A stretch of 37,275 nucleotides of DNA from Hyphomicrobiales bacterium (GTDB taxonomy: Bacteria; Pseudomonadota; Alphaproteobacteria; Rhizobiales; Rhizobiaceae). Position numbers and translations under genes: made by a program. Numbering within the stretch: position 1 is the stretch's first letter; each line of letters opens with the position of its first letter. Location: positions 42,891 to 80,165 of the forward strand of contig UBJO01000071.1 in NCBI GenBank assembly GCA_900465665.1. Direction: 5' to 3'. Below the pieces are notes generated by a model. The model had not been told where the DNA came from and did not search any database. It saw only the letters and a program-made list of their open reading frames with translations. Shown piece after piece: positions 7,593 through 14,305 of the stretch.

Positions 7593-8639
7593 GTGATCAG
7601 AATTTCTCTCGACCTCATGGGTGGCGACTTTGGTCCCCAGGTAGTCATCCCCGGTGCCGCCAAGGCGCTGGAACGGCATCCGGACATTTCGTTTGTGATG
7701 TATGGCTTGAAGGAACAGTGCGAGCCTATTCTCGACCAGTTTCCGAAGCTGAAGGAGAAATCCGTTCTCCACGATTGCGAACTCGCCGTGCGCATGGACG
7801 AGAAGCCGAGCCAGGCATTGCGCCGCGGCCGCTATGTCTCCTCCATGTGGCGTTCGCTTGAGGCCGTGAAGACCAAGGACGCCGATGTCGCGGTGTCCGC
7901 CGGCAATACAGGCGCGCTGATGGCGATGGCCAAGTTCTGTCTGCGCACCATGGCCAATATCGAGCGCCCGGCGATCGCGGCGATCTGGCCGACCATGCGT
8001 GGCGAAAGCATCGTGCTCGATGTCGGTGCGACGATTGGCGCCGATAGCCAGCAGTTGATGGATTTCGCGCTGATGGGCGGCGCCATGGCGCGCGCGCTGT
8101 TCGAGATCGACCGTCCGACGATCGGCCTGCTCAATGTGGGTGTCGAGGAAATCAAGGGCCAGGAAGAGGTCAAGGAAGCGGGACGCCTGCTGCGCGAGGC
8201 CAATATCGACTCGCTCGACTATTTCGGCTTCGTCGAGGGCAATGACATCGGCAAGGGAACCGTCGATGTCGTGGTCACCGAAGGCTTTGCCGGCAACATC
8301 GCGCTGAAGGCCGCAGAAGGCACGGCGCGCCAGATCGGCGAATACCTGAAAGCCGCGATGTCGCGCACCCTGCTTGCCAAGATCGGCTATATCTTCGCCA
8401 AGAGCGCCTTCGACATGCTGCGCGAGAAGATGGACCCGAGCAAGGTCAATGGCGGCGTGTTTCTCGGCTTGAACGGCGTGGTCATCAAGAGCCACGGCGG
8501 CGCCAATGCCGAAGGGATCGCGTCTGCGATCGAGGTCGGCTACGACATGGCCAAGAATGGCCTCAATCAGAAAATAGAAAACGATTTGCAAAAGTATCAT
8601 GCCAAGCGGCTGCCCCCTATCGGGCCGGAAGCGGCATGA
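7593..8639 (+). CDS. plsX: Phosphate acyltransferase PlsX
   Basis: Forms acyl-phosphate from acyl-ACP and phosphate, the donor for PlsY in phospholipid synthesis; it acts at the inner membrane surface. The GTG at 7593 is chosen because the protein then starts MIRISLDLMGGDFGP, the family's N-terminal signature, and AAGGA lies about 10 bases before it. The product has 348 residues, the normal size. Further signatures are VSAGNTGALMAMAKF, VTEGFAGNIALKAAEG and VVIKSHGGANAEGIASAI. It is followed 19 bp later by fabH, the usual plsX-fabH pairing that links fatty-acid initiation to phospholipid synthesis. Confidence 0.96.
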   Translation: MIRISLDLMGGDFGPQVVIPGAAKALERHPDISFVMYGLKEQCEPILDQFPKLKEKSVLHDCELAVRMDEKPSQALRRGRYVSSMWRSLEAVKTKDADVAVSAGNTGALMAMAKFCLRTMANIERPAIAAIWPTMRGESIVLDVGATIGADSQQLMDFALMGGAMARALFEIDRPTIGLLNVGVEEIKGQEEVKEAGRLLREANIDSLDYFGFVEGNDIGKGTVDVVVTEGFAGNIALKAAEGTARQIGEYLKAAMSRTLLAKIGYIFAKSAFDMLREKMDPSKVNGGVFLGLNGVVIKSHGGANAEGIASAIEVGYDMAKNGLNQKIENDLQKYHAKRLPPIGPEAA

Positions 8640-8658
8640 GCGACGGGATTTGAAGAAT

Positions 8659-9630
8659 ATGATCCGTTCAGTGGTTCGCGGTTTCGGATCCGCGCTTCCG
8701 AAACGCGTTATGACCAATCGCGACATGGAAGATGTCGTGGACACCTCCGACGAATGGATTGTCCAGCGCACGGGCATTCGCCAGCGTTATCTCGCCGGAG
8801 AAGATGAAACGACGTCCTCGCTTGGCGCGGCGGCGGCTCTGGCCGCGCTCGAAAAGGCCGGCATGACGCCCGATGACATCGACATGATCATCTGTGCGAC
8901 GTCGACGCCCGACAACACCTTCCCGGCAACCGCCGTCAGCATCCAGAACCGTCTCGGCATGAGCCACGGCTTTGCCTTCGACGTGCAGGCGGTCTGCACC
9001 GGCTTCGTCTATGCGGTCACCACCGCCGACGCCTATATCCGTGGCGGCCTTGCCAAGCGCGTGCTTGTCATCGGCGCCGAAACCTTCTCGCGTATCCTCG
9101 ACTGGAACGACCGCACCACTTGCGTGCTCTTCGGCGATGGCGCGGGCGCGATCGTGCTGGAAGCAGCCGAAGGCGAGGGGACCACGGCGGATCGTGGCGT
9201 CCTCACCGCGCATCTGCGCTCCGACGGCTCGCACAAGGAAAAGCTCTTCGTCGATGGTGGACCGTCGACCACGGGCACCGTCGGCAAGCTGCGCATGGAA
9301 GGCCGCGAAGTCTTCAAATATGCGGTCGGCATGATCACCGACGTCATCCAGGCAGCCTTCGACAGCACCGGCACGACGTCAGACGATCTCGACTGGTTGG
9401 TGCCGCATCAGGCAAATCGTCGCATCATCGATGGCTCGGCCAAGAAGCTGAATATCGCGCCTGAAAAGGTTGTCGTCACGGTTGACCTGCATGGCAACAC
9501 GTCGGCGGCTTCGATCCCGCTCGCGCTCGCGGTTGCAGCCGGCGACGGACGTATCAAGAAGGGCGATCTCGTCATGCTTGAGGCGATGGGCGGCGGCTTC
9601 ACCTGGGGTGCAGTCCTGCTGCGCTGGTAA
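8659..9630 (+). CDS. fabH: 3-oxoacyl-ACP synthase III (FabH)
   Basis: Initiates fatty-acid elongation by condensing acetyl-CoA (or a related primer) with malonyl-ACP. It has 323 residues. The Cys-His-Asn triad is present: Cys113 in DVQAVCTGFVYAV, His250 in VPHQANRR and Asn280 in HGNTSAASIP. TSDEWIVQRTGIRQRY (29-44) is the family's N-terminal signature. The ATG at 8659 is preferred; the frame continues upstream into the plsX 3' end without family sequence. No strong Shine-Dalgarno is seen, which fits translational coupling to plsX. Confidence 0.96.
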   Translation: MIRSVVRGFGSALPKRVMTNRDMEDVVDTSDEWIVQRTGIRQRYLAGEDETTSSLGAAAALAALEKAGMTPDDIDMIICATSTPDNTFPATAVSIQNRLGMSHGFAFDVQAVCTGFVYAVTTADAYIRGGLAKRVLVIGAETFSRILDWNDRTTCVLFGDGAGAIVLEAAEGEGTTADRGVLTAHLRSDGSHKEKLFVDGGPSTTGTVGKLRMEGREVFKYAVGMITDVIQAAFDSTGTTSDDLDWLVPHQANRRIIDGSAKKLNIAPEKVVVTVDLHGNTSAASIPLALAVAAGDGRIKKGDLVMLEAMGGGFTWGAVLLRW

Positions 9631-9738
9631 CAGCCAAAAACCCAAAAAGCTGACAACGAACAAAGGCTTGACCGTAAGGCGCAAGACAAATACTCTTTGC
9701 TCGTCCTCACAAAACAAAACCGATGGGCAGGGAAAAAG

Positions 9739-10077
9739 ATGACCGGCAAAACAGTCACGCGCGCAGACTTGGCGGAATCCGTTTTTCGCAAAGTCGGTCT
9801 GTCCCGCACGGAGTCGGCGGAGCTCGTGGAGACTGTGATCGACGAGATCTGCAACGCCATCGTTCGTGGTGAGACGGTCAAGCTTTCCTCCTTCGCGACC
9901 TTCCAGGTGCGCGACAAGAACGAGCGCATCGGCCGCAACCCGAAGACCGGCGAAGAAGTGCCGATCTCTCCGCGCCGCGTCATGACTTTCAAGGCATCGA
10001 ACGTCTTGAAGACCCGCATCCTGAAGGCGCACACCCTGCGCAAGGTCAAGACCAAGCCGGCCAATCCGGCTGCCTGA
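9739..10077 (+). CDS. ihfA: Integration host factor, alpha subunit
   Basis: A DNA-bending HU/IHF-family protein that works as a heterodimer with IhfB in nucleoid organisation, recombination and sigma-54 promoter architecture. Its 112 residues include the N-terminal dimerisation helices (TVTRADLAESVFRKVGLSRTES), the strand core and the DNA-embracing arm RIGRNPKTGEEVPISPRRV, with the intercalating Pro in the NPKTGE turn. The start follows GGGAAAAAG. A C-terminal basic extension (about 98-112) is typical of rhizobial versions. It lies about 110 bp downstream of fabH and upstream of a MerR gene, the same order as in many alphaproteobacteria. Confidence 0.95.
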   Translation: MTGKTVTRADLAESVFRKVGLSRTESAELVETVIDEICNAIVRGETVKLSSFATFQVRDKNERIGRNPKTGEEVPISPRRVMTFKASNVLKTRILKAHTLRKVKTKPANPAA

Positions 10078-10089
10078 TCGCTTTCCGAT

Positions 10090-10105
10090 CTCGTCGCCCG
10101 ACGAG
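10090..10105 (+). terminator. Weak hairpin after ihfA
   Basis: CTCGTCG (10090-10096) and CGACGAG (10099-10105) are exact complements just past the ihfA stop. The loop is tight and no T-run follows, so it may be only an RNA 3'-end stabiliser or a Rho-dependent end. Confidence 0.25.
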
Positions 10106-10265
10106 GCTCATCGACGCTTCCCGTGAATTTTCCGCAACGTTTTCTGTGCGAATTCGAGACGTGACTTGAATTAACGTAAGCAAACCGTTGAAATGTGATG
10201 AGTCGCGGCTCGGACATATCAGGTGCGAGCCCCTTAGCCTTGCCGATAAACGGTAAGCGCGACGC

Positions 10266-10293
10266 GCTGAAGATCGCGTGCTGAAAATCGCGT
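10266..10293 (+). repeat. Tandem 14-bp direct repeat upstream of the MerR gene
   Basis: GCTGAAGATCGCGT (10266-10279) is followed without a gap by GCTGAAAATCGCGT (10280-10293); 13 of 14 bases match. The second copy abuts the AGGGAG ribosome binding site of the MerR gene. Possible roles are an operator for autoregulation or simply a replication-slippage duplication. Confidence 0.7.
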
Positions 10294-10307
10294 AGGGAGT
10301 GAGAACC

Positions 10308-10841
10308 TTGGATAAGAGCCCGGATGCTTTTCGCACCATCAGCGAAGTAGCGGATGACCTCGATCTTCCGCAGCACGTGCTGCGCTTCTGGGAGACCCGC
10401 TTCCCGCAGATCAAGCCGATGAAGCGCGGCGGCGGTCGGCGATACTACCGGCCGGAAGATGTCGATCTGCTGAAGGGCATCCGGCATCTGCTCTATGATC
10501 ACGGCTACACCATCAAGGGTGTGCAGAAGCTCCTGAAGACCAACGGCAACAAGTTCGTCATCGCCATCGGCCATGGCGATCTGGCAAGCGTCCAGGCGCT
10601 GACAGGCCAGAGCGAAAGCGAAGCCGGCGAGCCGAGGGTCGGCATGTCCGAAGAAGATCAGCTGGTCGGACGCGCCAAGGCGCCCGCTTCGCGCCGCTTC
10701 TTCAACTTCGGCGGTGGTGACGACGAAGCGGCAGAGGTGTCGCTCGGCAAGTCGAGCGTCGGCAAGGAAGATCGCGCGCTGTTGCAGGAGGCGCTCTATG
10801 ATCTCCTGGAATGCAAGCGTCTTCTCGACCAGGTCCGCTAA
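10308..10841 (+). CDS. MerR-family transcriptional regulator
   Basis: A 177-residue protein with an N-terminal MerR winged helix-turn-helix (FRTISEVADDLDLPQHVLRFWETRF, then the GGGRRYYRPEDVDLL wing, about residues 8-60). No effector-binding motif is visible; the C-terminal half is charged and low in recognisable structure. TTG at 10308 is chosen over GTG at 10299 because the AGGGAG Shine-Dalgarno (10294-10299) overlaps the GTG but is 8 bases from the TTG. It is located after ihfA, as in other Rhizobiaceae. Its target and signal are unknown. Confidence 0.88.
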   Translation: MDKSPDAFRTISEVADDLDLPQHVLRFWETRFPQIKPMKRGGGRRYYRPEDVDLLKGIRHLLYDHGYTIKGVQKLLKTNGNKFVIAIGHGDLASVQALTGQSESEAGEPRVGMSEEDQLVGRAKAPASRRFFNFGGGDDEAAEVSLGKSSVGKEDRALLQEALYDLLECKRLLDQVR

Positions 10842-10894
10842 GGCCGGCGTCAAGTCGTCCGGGATCATCTCATATTGCCAGCCAGGAGCTTTGC

Positions 10895-11551
10895 GTGCCG
10901 GTTCCCACAAAAATGTATGACGCCTTCCTGTTCGACATGGACGGGACGCTGCTCAACTCCATCGCCGTGGTCGAGCGTGTCTGGACCGGCTGGGCGGTGC
11001 GCCATGGATTTGAGCCCGAGGTGTTCCTGAAGACTATTCACGGTGTTCGCGCCAGCGACGTGATCCGCAATCTGGCGCTGCCGGGTGTCGATCCAGAGCA
11101 CGAAGCAAAATTGCTGCTGCAGGAAGAGCTTGAGGATGTGAACGGGATCATCGAGATACCGGGCGCCGTAAAATTCCTGAACAGCCTGCCACCCGAGCGC
11201 TGGGCCATCGTCACCTCGGCGCCGACAGAGCTTTTCAAGCTCCGAATGGCGGCAGCCGGCATCCCGATGCCGAAAGTGATTGTAACGGGTGAAGAGGTTT
11301 CATCCGGAAAGCCAAGCCCGGAAGGCTATCGCCTTGGCGCCGAGCGTCTAGGCGTCGATCCGGCCAAGTGCCTCGTGTTCGAGGACGCGGTCGCCGGCAT
11401 TCTCGCGGGCGAGGCGGCGGGCGCGGATGTGGTCGTTGTGACCCAGACCCACGCCACGCCCTTTGAAACGCCGCATATGTCGATCGCCGATTATCTCGGC
11501 TGCAGCGTTACGATCGCCGAAGACGGGCGTATCGGCTTTACGCGCGGCTAG
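10895..11551 (+). CDS. HAD-superfamily hydrolase (phosphatase, subfamily IA)
   Basis: A 218-residue HAD hydrolase, probably a small phosphorylated-sugar or nucleotide phosphatase; the substrate cannot be predicted. Motif I is FDMDGTLLNS (nucleophile Asp14, acid/base Asp16), motif II is VTSAPTE, motif III is the Lys in SSGKPSPEGY, and motif IV is VFEDAVAGI. The helical cap lies between motifs I and II. GTG at 10895 is chosen, with CAGGAG six bases upstream; ATG at 10913 (six codons later) is an alternative. The stop is 3 bases from the stop of the convergent zinc-ribbon gene. Confidence 0.9.
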   Translation: MPVPTKMYDAFLFDMDGTLLNSIAVVERVWTGWAVRHGFEPEVFLKTIHGVRASDVIRNLALPGVDPEHEAKLLLQEELEDVNGIIEIPGAVKFLNSLPPERWAIVTSAPTELFKLRMAAAGIPMPKVIVTGEEVSSGKPSPEGYRLGAERLGVDPAKCLVFEDAVAGILAGEAAGADVVVVTQTHATPFETPHMSIADYLGCSVTIAEDGRIGFTRG

Positions 11552-11554
11552 CGC

Positions 11555-11746
11555 TTACTGCTTGCGCGGCAGGCCTTGCTTCTGCATCCGCTCGAACGCC
11601 GCCATCATCTTCGCCTTGACGGAACCGAGCGTTCCGAGCTCGTGGCCGCAGGTGAAGCATGTCAGCATGTCGCTATCCAGCGGCTGCGGACGTTCGAACT
11701 TCATTCTGGTGTTCCTGCACTTCGGGCAGGGGATCTCGATTTCCAT
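11555..11746 (-). CDS. Small zinc-ribbon protein
   Basis: A 63-residue protein with two CxxC knuckles (Cys7/Cys10 in CPKC and Cys30/Cys33 in CFTCGHE), spaced like a rubredoxin-type zinc ribbon. A basic amphipathic C-terminal helix (KAKMMAAFERMQKQ) follows. The ATG at 11746 has AGGGAG 7 bases upstream; longer starts to 11803 have no ribosome binding site. It is convergent with the HAD gene. Its function is unknown; a nucleic-acid or protein-binding role is only a guess from the fold. Confidence 0.75.
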   Translation of the reverse strand: MEIEIPCPKCRNTRMKFERPQPLDSDMLTCFTCGHELGTLGSVKAKMMAAFERMQKQGLPRKQ

Positions 11747-11886
11747 GCTATGTCTCCCTGAGCAATCTGACGTCCCAATAGTCAGATGATCGCGGCAGGG
11801 CAAGCTCTTTGCGGCGGCGGAGAGCTTCGTCGCGTGCGGTCTGCCGAAAATAACCGGTGAATTTCTGAGCGATGTCGATTTTTCGC

Positions 11887-11915
11887 TTGCACCGAGAATC
11901 CCAAAAGACTAACAG
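11887..11915 (+). promoter_or_regulatory. Candidate promoter of tRNA-Pro
   Basis: TTGCAC (11887-11892) and TAACAG (11910-11915) are 17 bases apart, placing a start about 15 bases before the mature tRNA 5' end. The elements are only moderately close to consensus. Confidence 0.4.
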
Positions 11916-11936
11916 GATCAGGCCGTAAAGGCAGGT

Positions 11937-12013
<77 letters not shown>

Positions 12014-12109
12014 TTTAATCAGATTTTCGGCAGCCCCCAGGAGCCGAGATCACAATCAAAACTCTGATGAACAACTGGATTTGGCAGCCCCGTCGCGGCG
12101 CAGCGCGAA

Positions 12110-12134
12110 TTGTTGATTCGATATCTGTCAACAA
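12110..12134. promoter_or_regulatory. Operator-like dyad upstream of a small gene
   Basis: TTGTTGA (12110-12116) and TCAACAA (12128-12134) are exact inverted repeats around an 11-base spacer, in the intergenic stretch 12014-12267 that separates tRNA-Pro from the small gene at 12268. The local A+T content is higher than in the surroundings. The arrangement looks like a protein-binding site, but no regulator can be named. Confidence 0.35.
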
Positions 12135-12267
12135 CATTTGACGTGGATATCCAGTATTAAATTGGATTAAGCCGACGCTGAGAATAAATCAACTGGTAAA
12201 CCTATGGTCGTCTCGAATATCGCGCCAACTTGTGGCATGGATATACCGAAGATGCATGAGGTTGTTC

Positions 12268-12480
12268 ATGATTGATGTCGCCGGAAGTCAATCTATTCGT
12301 GAATGGATGTCAGTGGGACTTTCGAAGTTGATCGATAATGCTATCCAGGCCGGTTGGCCGGAGCATGATGTCGCGCTGTTGCTGATGGAGCTTGCAGAGG
12401 ATCATTTCATGCGGGTTACGGCCGGCGTCATCATTGACGACGCGCTGTATTCCCAGCGCGCCGCCAATATCAAGAACTGA
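12268..12480 (+). CDS. Small hypothetical protein (70 aa)
   Basis: Not a family I can name. The protein is mostly amphipathic helix: MIDVAGSQSIREWMSVGLSKL, then AIQAGWPEHDVALLLMELAEDHFMR. It is acidic, without Cys or a signal peptide. The ATG at 12268 is chosen because GAGG (12258-12261) sits six bases upstream; ATG codons at 12232 or 12256 would extend it with an unlikely basic segment. Codon use matches the neighbours. It is convergent with the 49-residue membrane protein gene. Confidence 0.65.
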   Translation: MIDVAGSQSIREWMSVGLSKLIDNAIQAGWPEHDVALLLMELAEDHFMRVTAGVIIDDALYSQRAANIKN

Positions 12481-12496
12481 GCGCGATTGCTCGCGC
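12481..12496. terminator. Short hairpin between convergent small genes
   Basis: GCGCGA (12481-12486), TTGC loop, TCGCGC (12491-12496) directly after the stop of the 70-residue gene. The stem is perfect but short and has no T-run on either side, so it is a weak terminator candidate. Confidence 0.3.
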
Positions 12497-12512
12497 CAGT
12501 CGCTTGCAAGTG

Positions 12513-12662
12513 TCATTTCTGCTCGATGGACACGCCGTTCTGGCCGATGCTCATCTCGACGCCCTTGGGCTTCGTCTGTTCGTGATAGATATAGGCGCCA
12601 AGCCCGGCGACGACGACAATCAGAGCGCCGATAACAACATAAAGACCGTTCGAGTTTCTCAA
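12513..12662 (-). CDS. 49-residue single-pass membrane protein, TTG start
   Basis: Starts at TTG (12662) with GGGGGA six bases upstream. The product reads MRNSNGLYVVIGALIVVVAG, then LGAYIYHEQTKPKGVEMSIG, then QNGVSIEQK. Residues 8-27 form one transmembrane helix, and the short hydrophilic tail (YHEQTKPKGVEMSIGQNGVSIE) resembles the pattern of small rhizobial proteins I have seen annotated as hypothetical. The frame, start signal and codon use fit a real gene, whereas the longer overlapping frame (12310-12669) does not. It lies 66 bp downstream of the HTH gene on the same strand. Function unknown. Confidence 0.72.
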   Translation of the reverse strand: MRNSNGLYVVIGALIVVVAGLGAYIYHEQTKPKGVEMSIGQNGVSIEQK

Positions 12663-12728
12663 GAAACATCCCCCAACATTTTGATAATGCGCGGGAATAA
12701 CGCGAAACCTCGATTTTGGTTCCAGCGT

Positions 12729-13022
12729 TCAGTCGTCGTTTGCAGAGTTCAGGTTTTCCGGACGGATACCCTCGTCGCTGCCGCTGCGTGCCTTCAGCCG
12801 AACGCCCGGCCCACCCTCGTCATGGTTGCCGCTGGCAATGAAGAGCACGCCAGCCGTTTCGAGCGCCTGTTTGACCGTCAGCAGCGCCTGCGGCTCGCCT
12901 TGCGTCTCGTCGCGCTCAAGAGTTTCGAGGGTCGCGACGGGCAGGCCGGATGCGGTTGCCAGTTGCTCTATAGAGATGCCCATCATGGCGCGGGCGGCGC
13001 GTATCTGCATGGCTGTGATCAT
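12729..13022 (-). CDS. XRE-type helix-turn-helix protein
   Basis: A 97-residue protein whose first 60 residues form a Cro/C1-type HTH (MQIRAARAMMGISIEQLATA, then SGLPVATLETLERDE) followed by LLTVKQALETAGVLFIASG, typical of small rhizobial regulators ending in a GVRLK motif (here GPGVRLK). The C-terminal tail (about 80-97) is acidic and apparently disordered. It starts 38 bp after the stop of the polymerase gene on the same strand, so it may be the last-but-one gene of the polysaccharide operon. Its target is unknown. Confidence 0.8.
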   Translation of the reverse strand: MITAMQIRAARAMMGISIEQLATASGLPVATLETLERDETQGEPQALLTVKQALETAGVLFIASGNHDEGGPGVRLKARSGSDEGIRPENLNSANDD

Positions 13023-13060
13023 AAGGAAAGACTAGCGCGCCGGTGGCGGTTCGCAAGGGC

Positions 13061-14305
13061 TCAGTGGCGCTCGCGAGCGTTTGGATCGCGCATATGCCGC
13101 GCCTCAAGCGCGGCGCAGCCCCATACGACGCCGAATAGCAGGTAGACATGGCGCCAGTGATCGATGTCGATGACGTTGCCGATCGCGGCATGGCCGAGAA
13201 CGCCGATCCAGGCGATCATCAGATAGGGCTGCCAGGGACGGTTCTTGAGCAGGTTCTTGAAGCCGAGATAGAAGGTCCAGAAGAGCATGCCGACATAGCT
13301 GACGAAGCCAAGCCAGCCGTAGGTCGTCAGCGATTTCAGCCAGATATTGTGCTCGTCTTCAGGAAAGATGGTGCCGAACACCATCGGCCCGATCCCGAGT
13401 GGCCGCTCCATCATCATCGTGAAGCCGATCCGGTGGCGGTCGAAGCGCCCGAGGTGCTCGCCGTCATATTGCTGCACAAGCTGCGCGCGCGTCGAGAATA
13501 GGTCGCTGACCTTGGGAAACTGCAGCGCGATCACAAGCGACGCCACCATCATCAGGATCGCGGCGAGCGAAAGAACGAGAATGCGCAGCCGAAATGCGCC
13601 GCTGCGTTCCTTGAGCAGCATCACGAAGATCAGGAGGATGATGGTGAGCAGGAACAATCCCCACGCGGCGCGCGAAAACGACAGGAACACGCCGAGCGCG
13701 AGGATCAGGAGTGCCGCCGCCTTGATCGGCGCGGCCCGCAGGTTTCCGGTCAGGATGCCGTGCACGAGATAGAGGGAAGGGGGCACGAGGAATGGTCCGA
13801 ACACGTTCGGGTCCTGAAATGCACCCTTGGCGCGGTCATATAGCGTGAAGACCTCAGAGCCCGGAAAGGCGTGGAAATAGCCGAGAATACCGAGCATCGA
13901 GGTGATGACGGCCGCGAACGTCCAGGCGTTGAAGATGAGCGGCAGCCGACGATGACTGTCCTCGATGATTGCGGCGTAGAAGACGGCCGTCAGTGCGAGG
14001 AAGGTCGAGACCGCCACATACATCGGACCATCGGCAAGGTCCTTCATCTGCGTCAGCGACAGCATGCCGCCGATGTTGAATGTGATCAGCAGGGCCAGAA
14101 GCGGAACGGTATAGCGCGAAATCCTGAGGCCGAGGATGAACCACAGCCCGACGAGCGCGGCCATCCAGAGTTCATAGGGGGCCGGCTCGCTGATGACGAA
14201 GCCCGACAGAAACACGCCGACGGTCACGGCGGCCGAGCCGATCAGTCGCAGCGTTGCCCGTTGTGGATGGGCGACGCGTGGATATGTCGCCTCGATCGCG
14301 CTCAA
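13061..14305 (-). CDS. O-antigen polymerase/ligase-family protein (Wzy-like)
   Basis: A 414-residue polytopic inner-membrane protein with about ten hydrophobic segments and a large periplasmic loop (about 275-330) before the last helices. The loop carries RAQLVQQYDGEHLGRFDRHRIGF, PLGIGPMVF and EDEHNIWLKSLTTYGW, matching the Wzy_C domain pattern (G-x-G, HN-x-W-L) of O-antigen ligases and polysaccharide polymerases. It would polymerise undecaprenyl-linked repeat units in the periplasm. Its ATG overlaps the stop of the glycosylphosphotransferase by 4 bases (ATGA-type), so the two are translationally coupled. Polymerase and ligase cannot be separated by sequence, but the Wza/Wzc partners favour polymerase. 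Confidence 0.87.
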   Translation of the reverse strand: MSAIEATYPRVAHPQRATLRLIGSAAVTVGVFLSGFVISEPAPYELWMAALVGLWFILGLRISRYTVPLLALLITFNIGGMLSLTQMKDLADGPMYVAVSTFLALTAVFYAAIIEDSHRRLPLIFNAWTFAAVITSMLGILGYFHAFPGSEVFTLYDRAKGAFQDPNVFGPFLVPPSLYLVHGILTGNLRAAPIKAAALLILALGVFLSFSRAAWGLFLLTIILLIFVMLLKERSGAFRLRILVLSLAAILMMVASLVIALQFPKVSDLFSTRAQLVQQYDGEHLGRFDRHRIGFTMMMERPLGIGPMVFGTIFPEDEHNIWLKSLTTYGWLGFVSYVGMLFWTFYLGFKNLLKNRPWQPYLMIAWIGVLGHAAIGNVIDIDHWRHVYLLFGVVWGCAALEARHMRDPNARERH

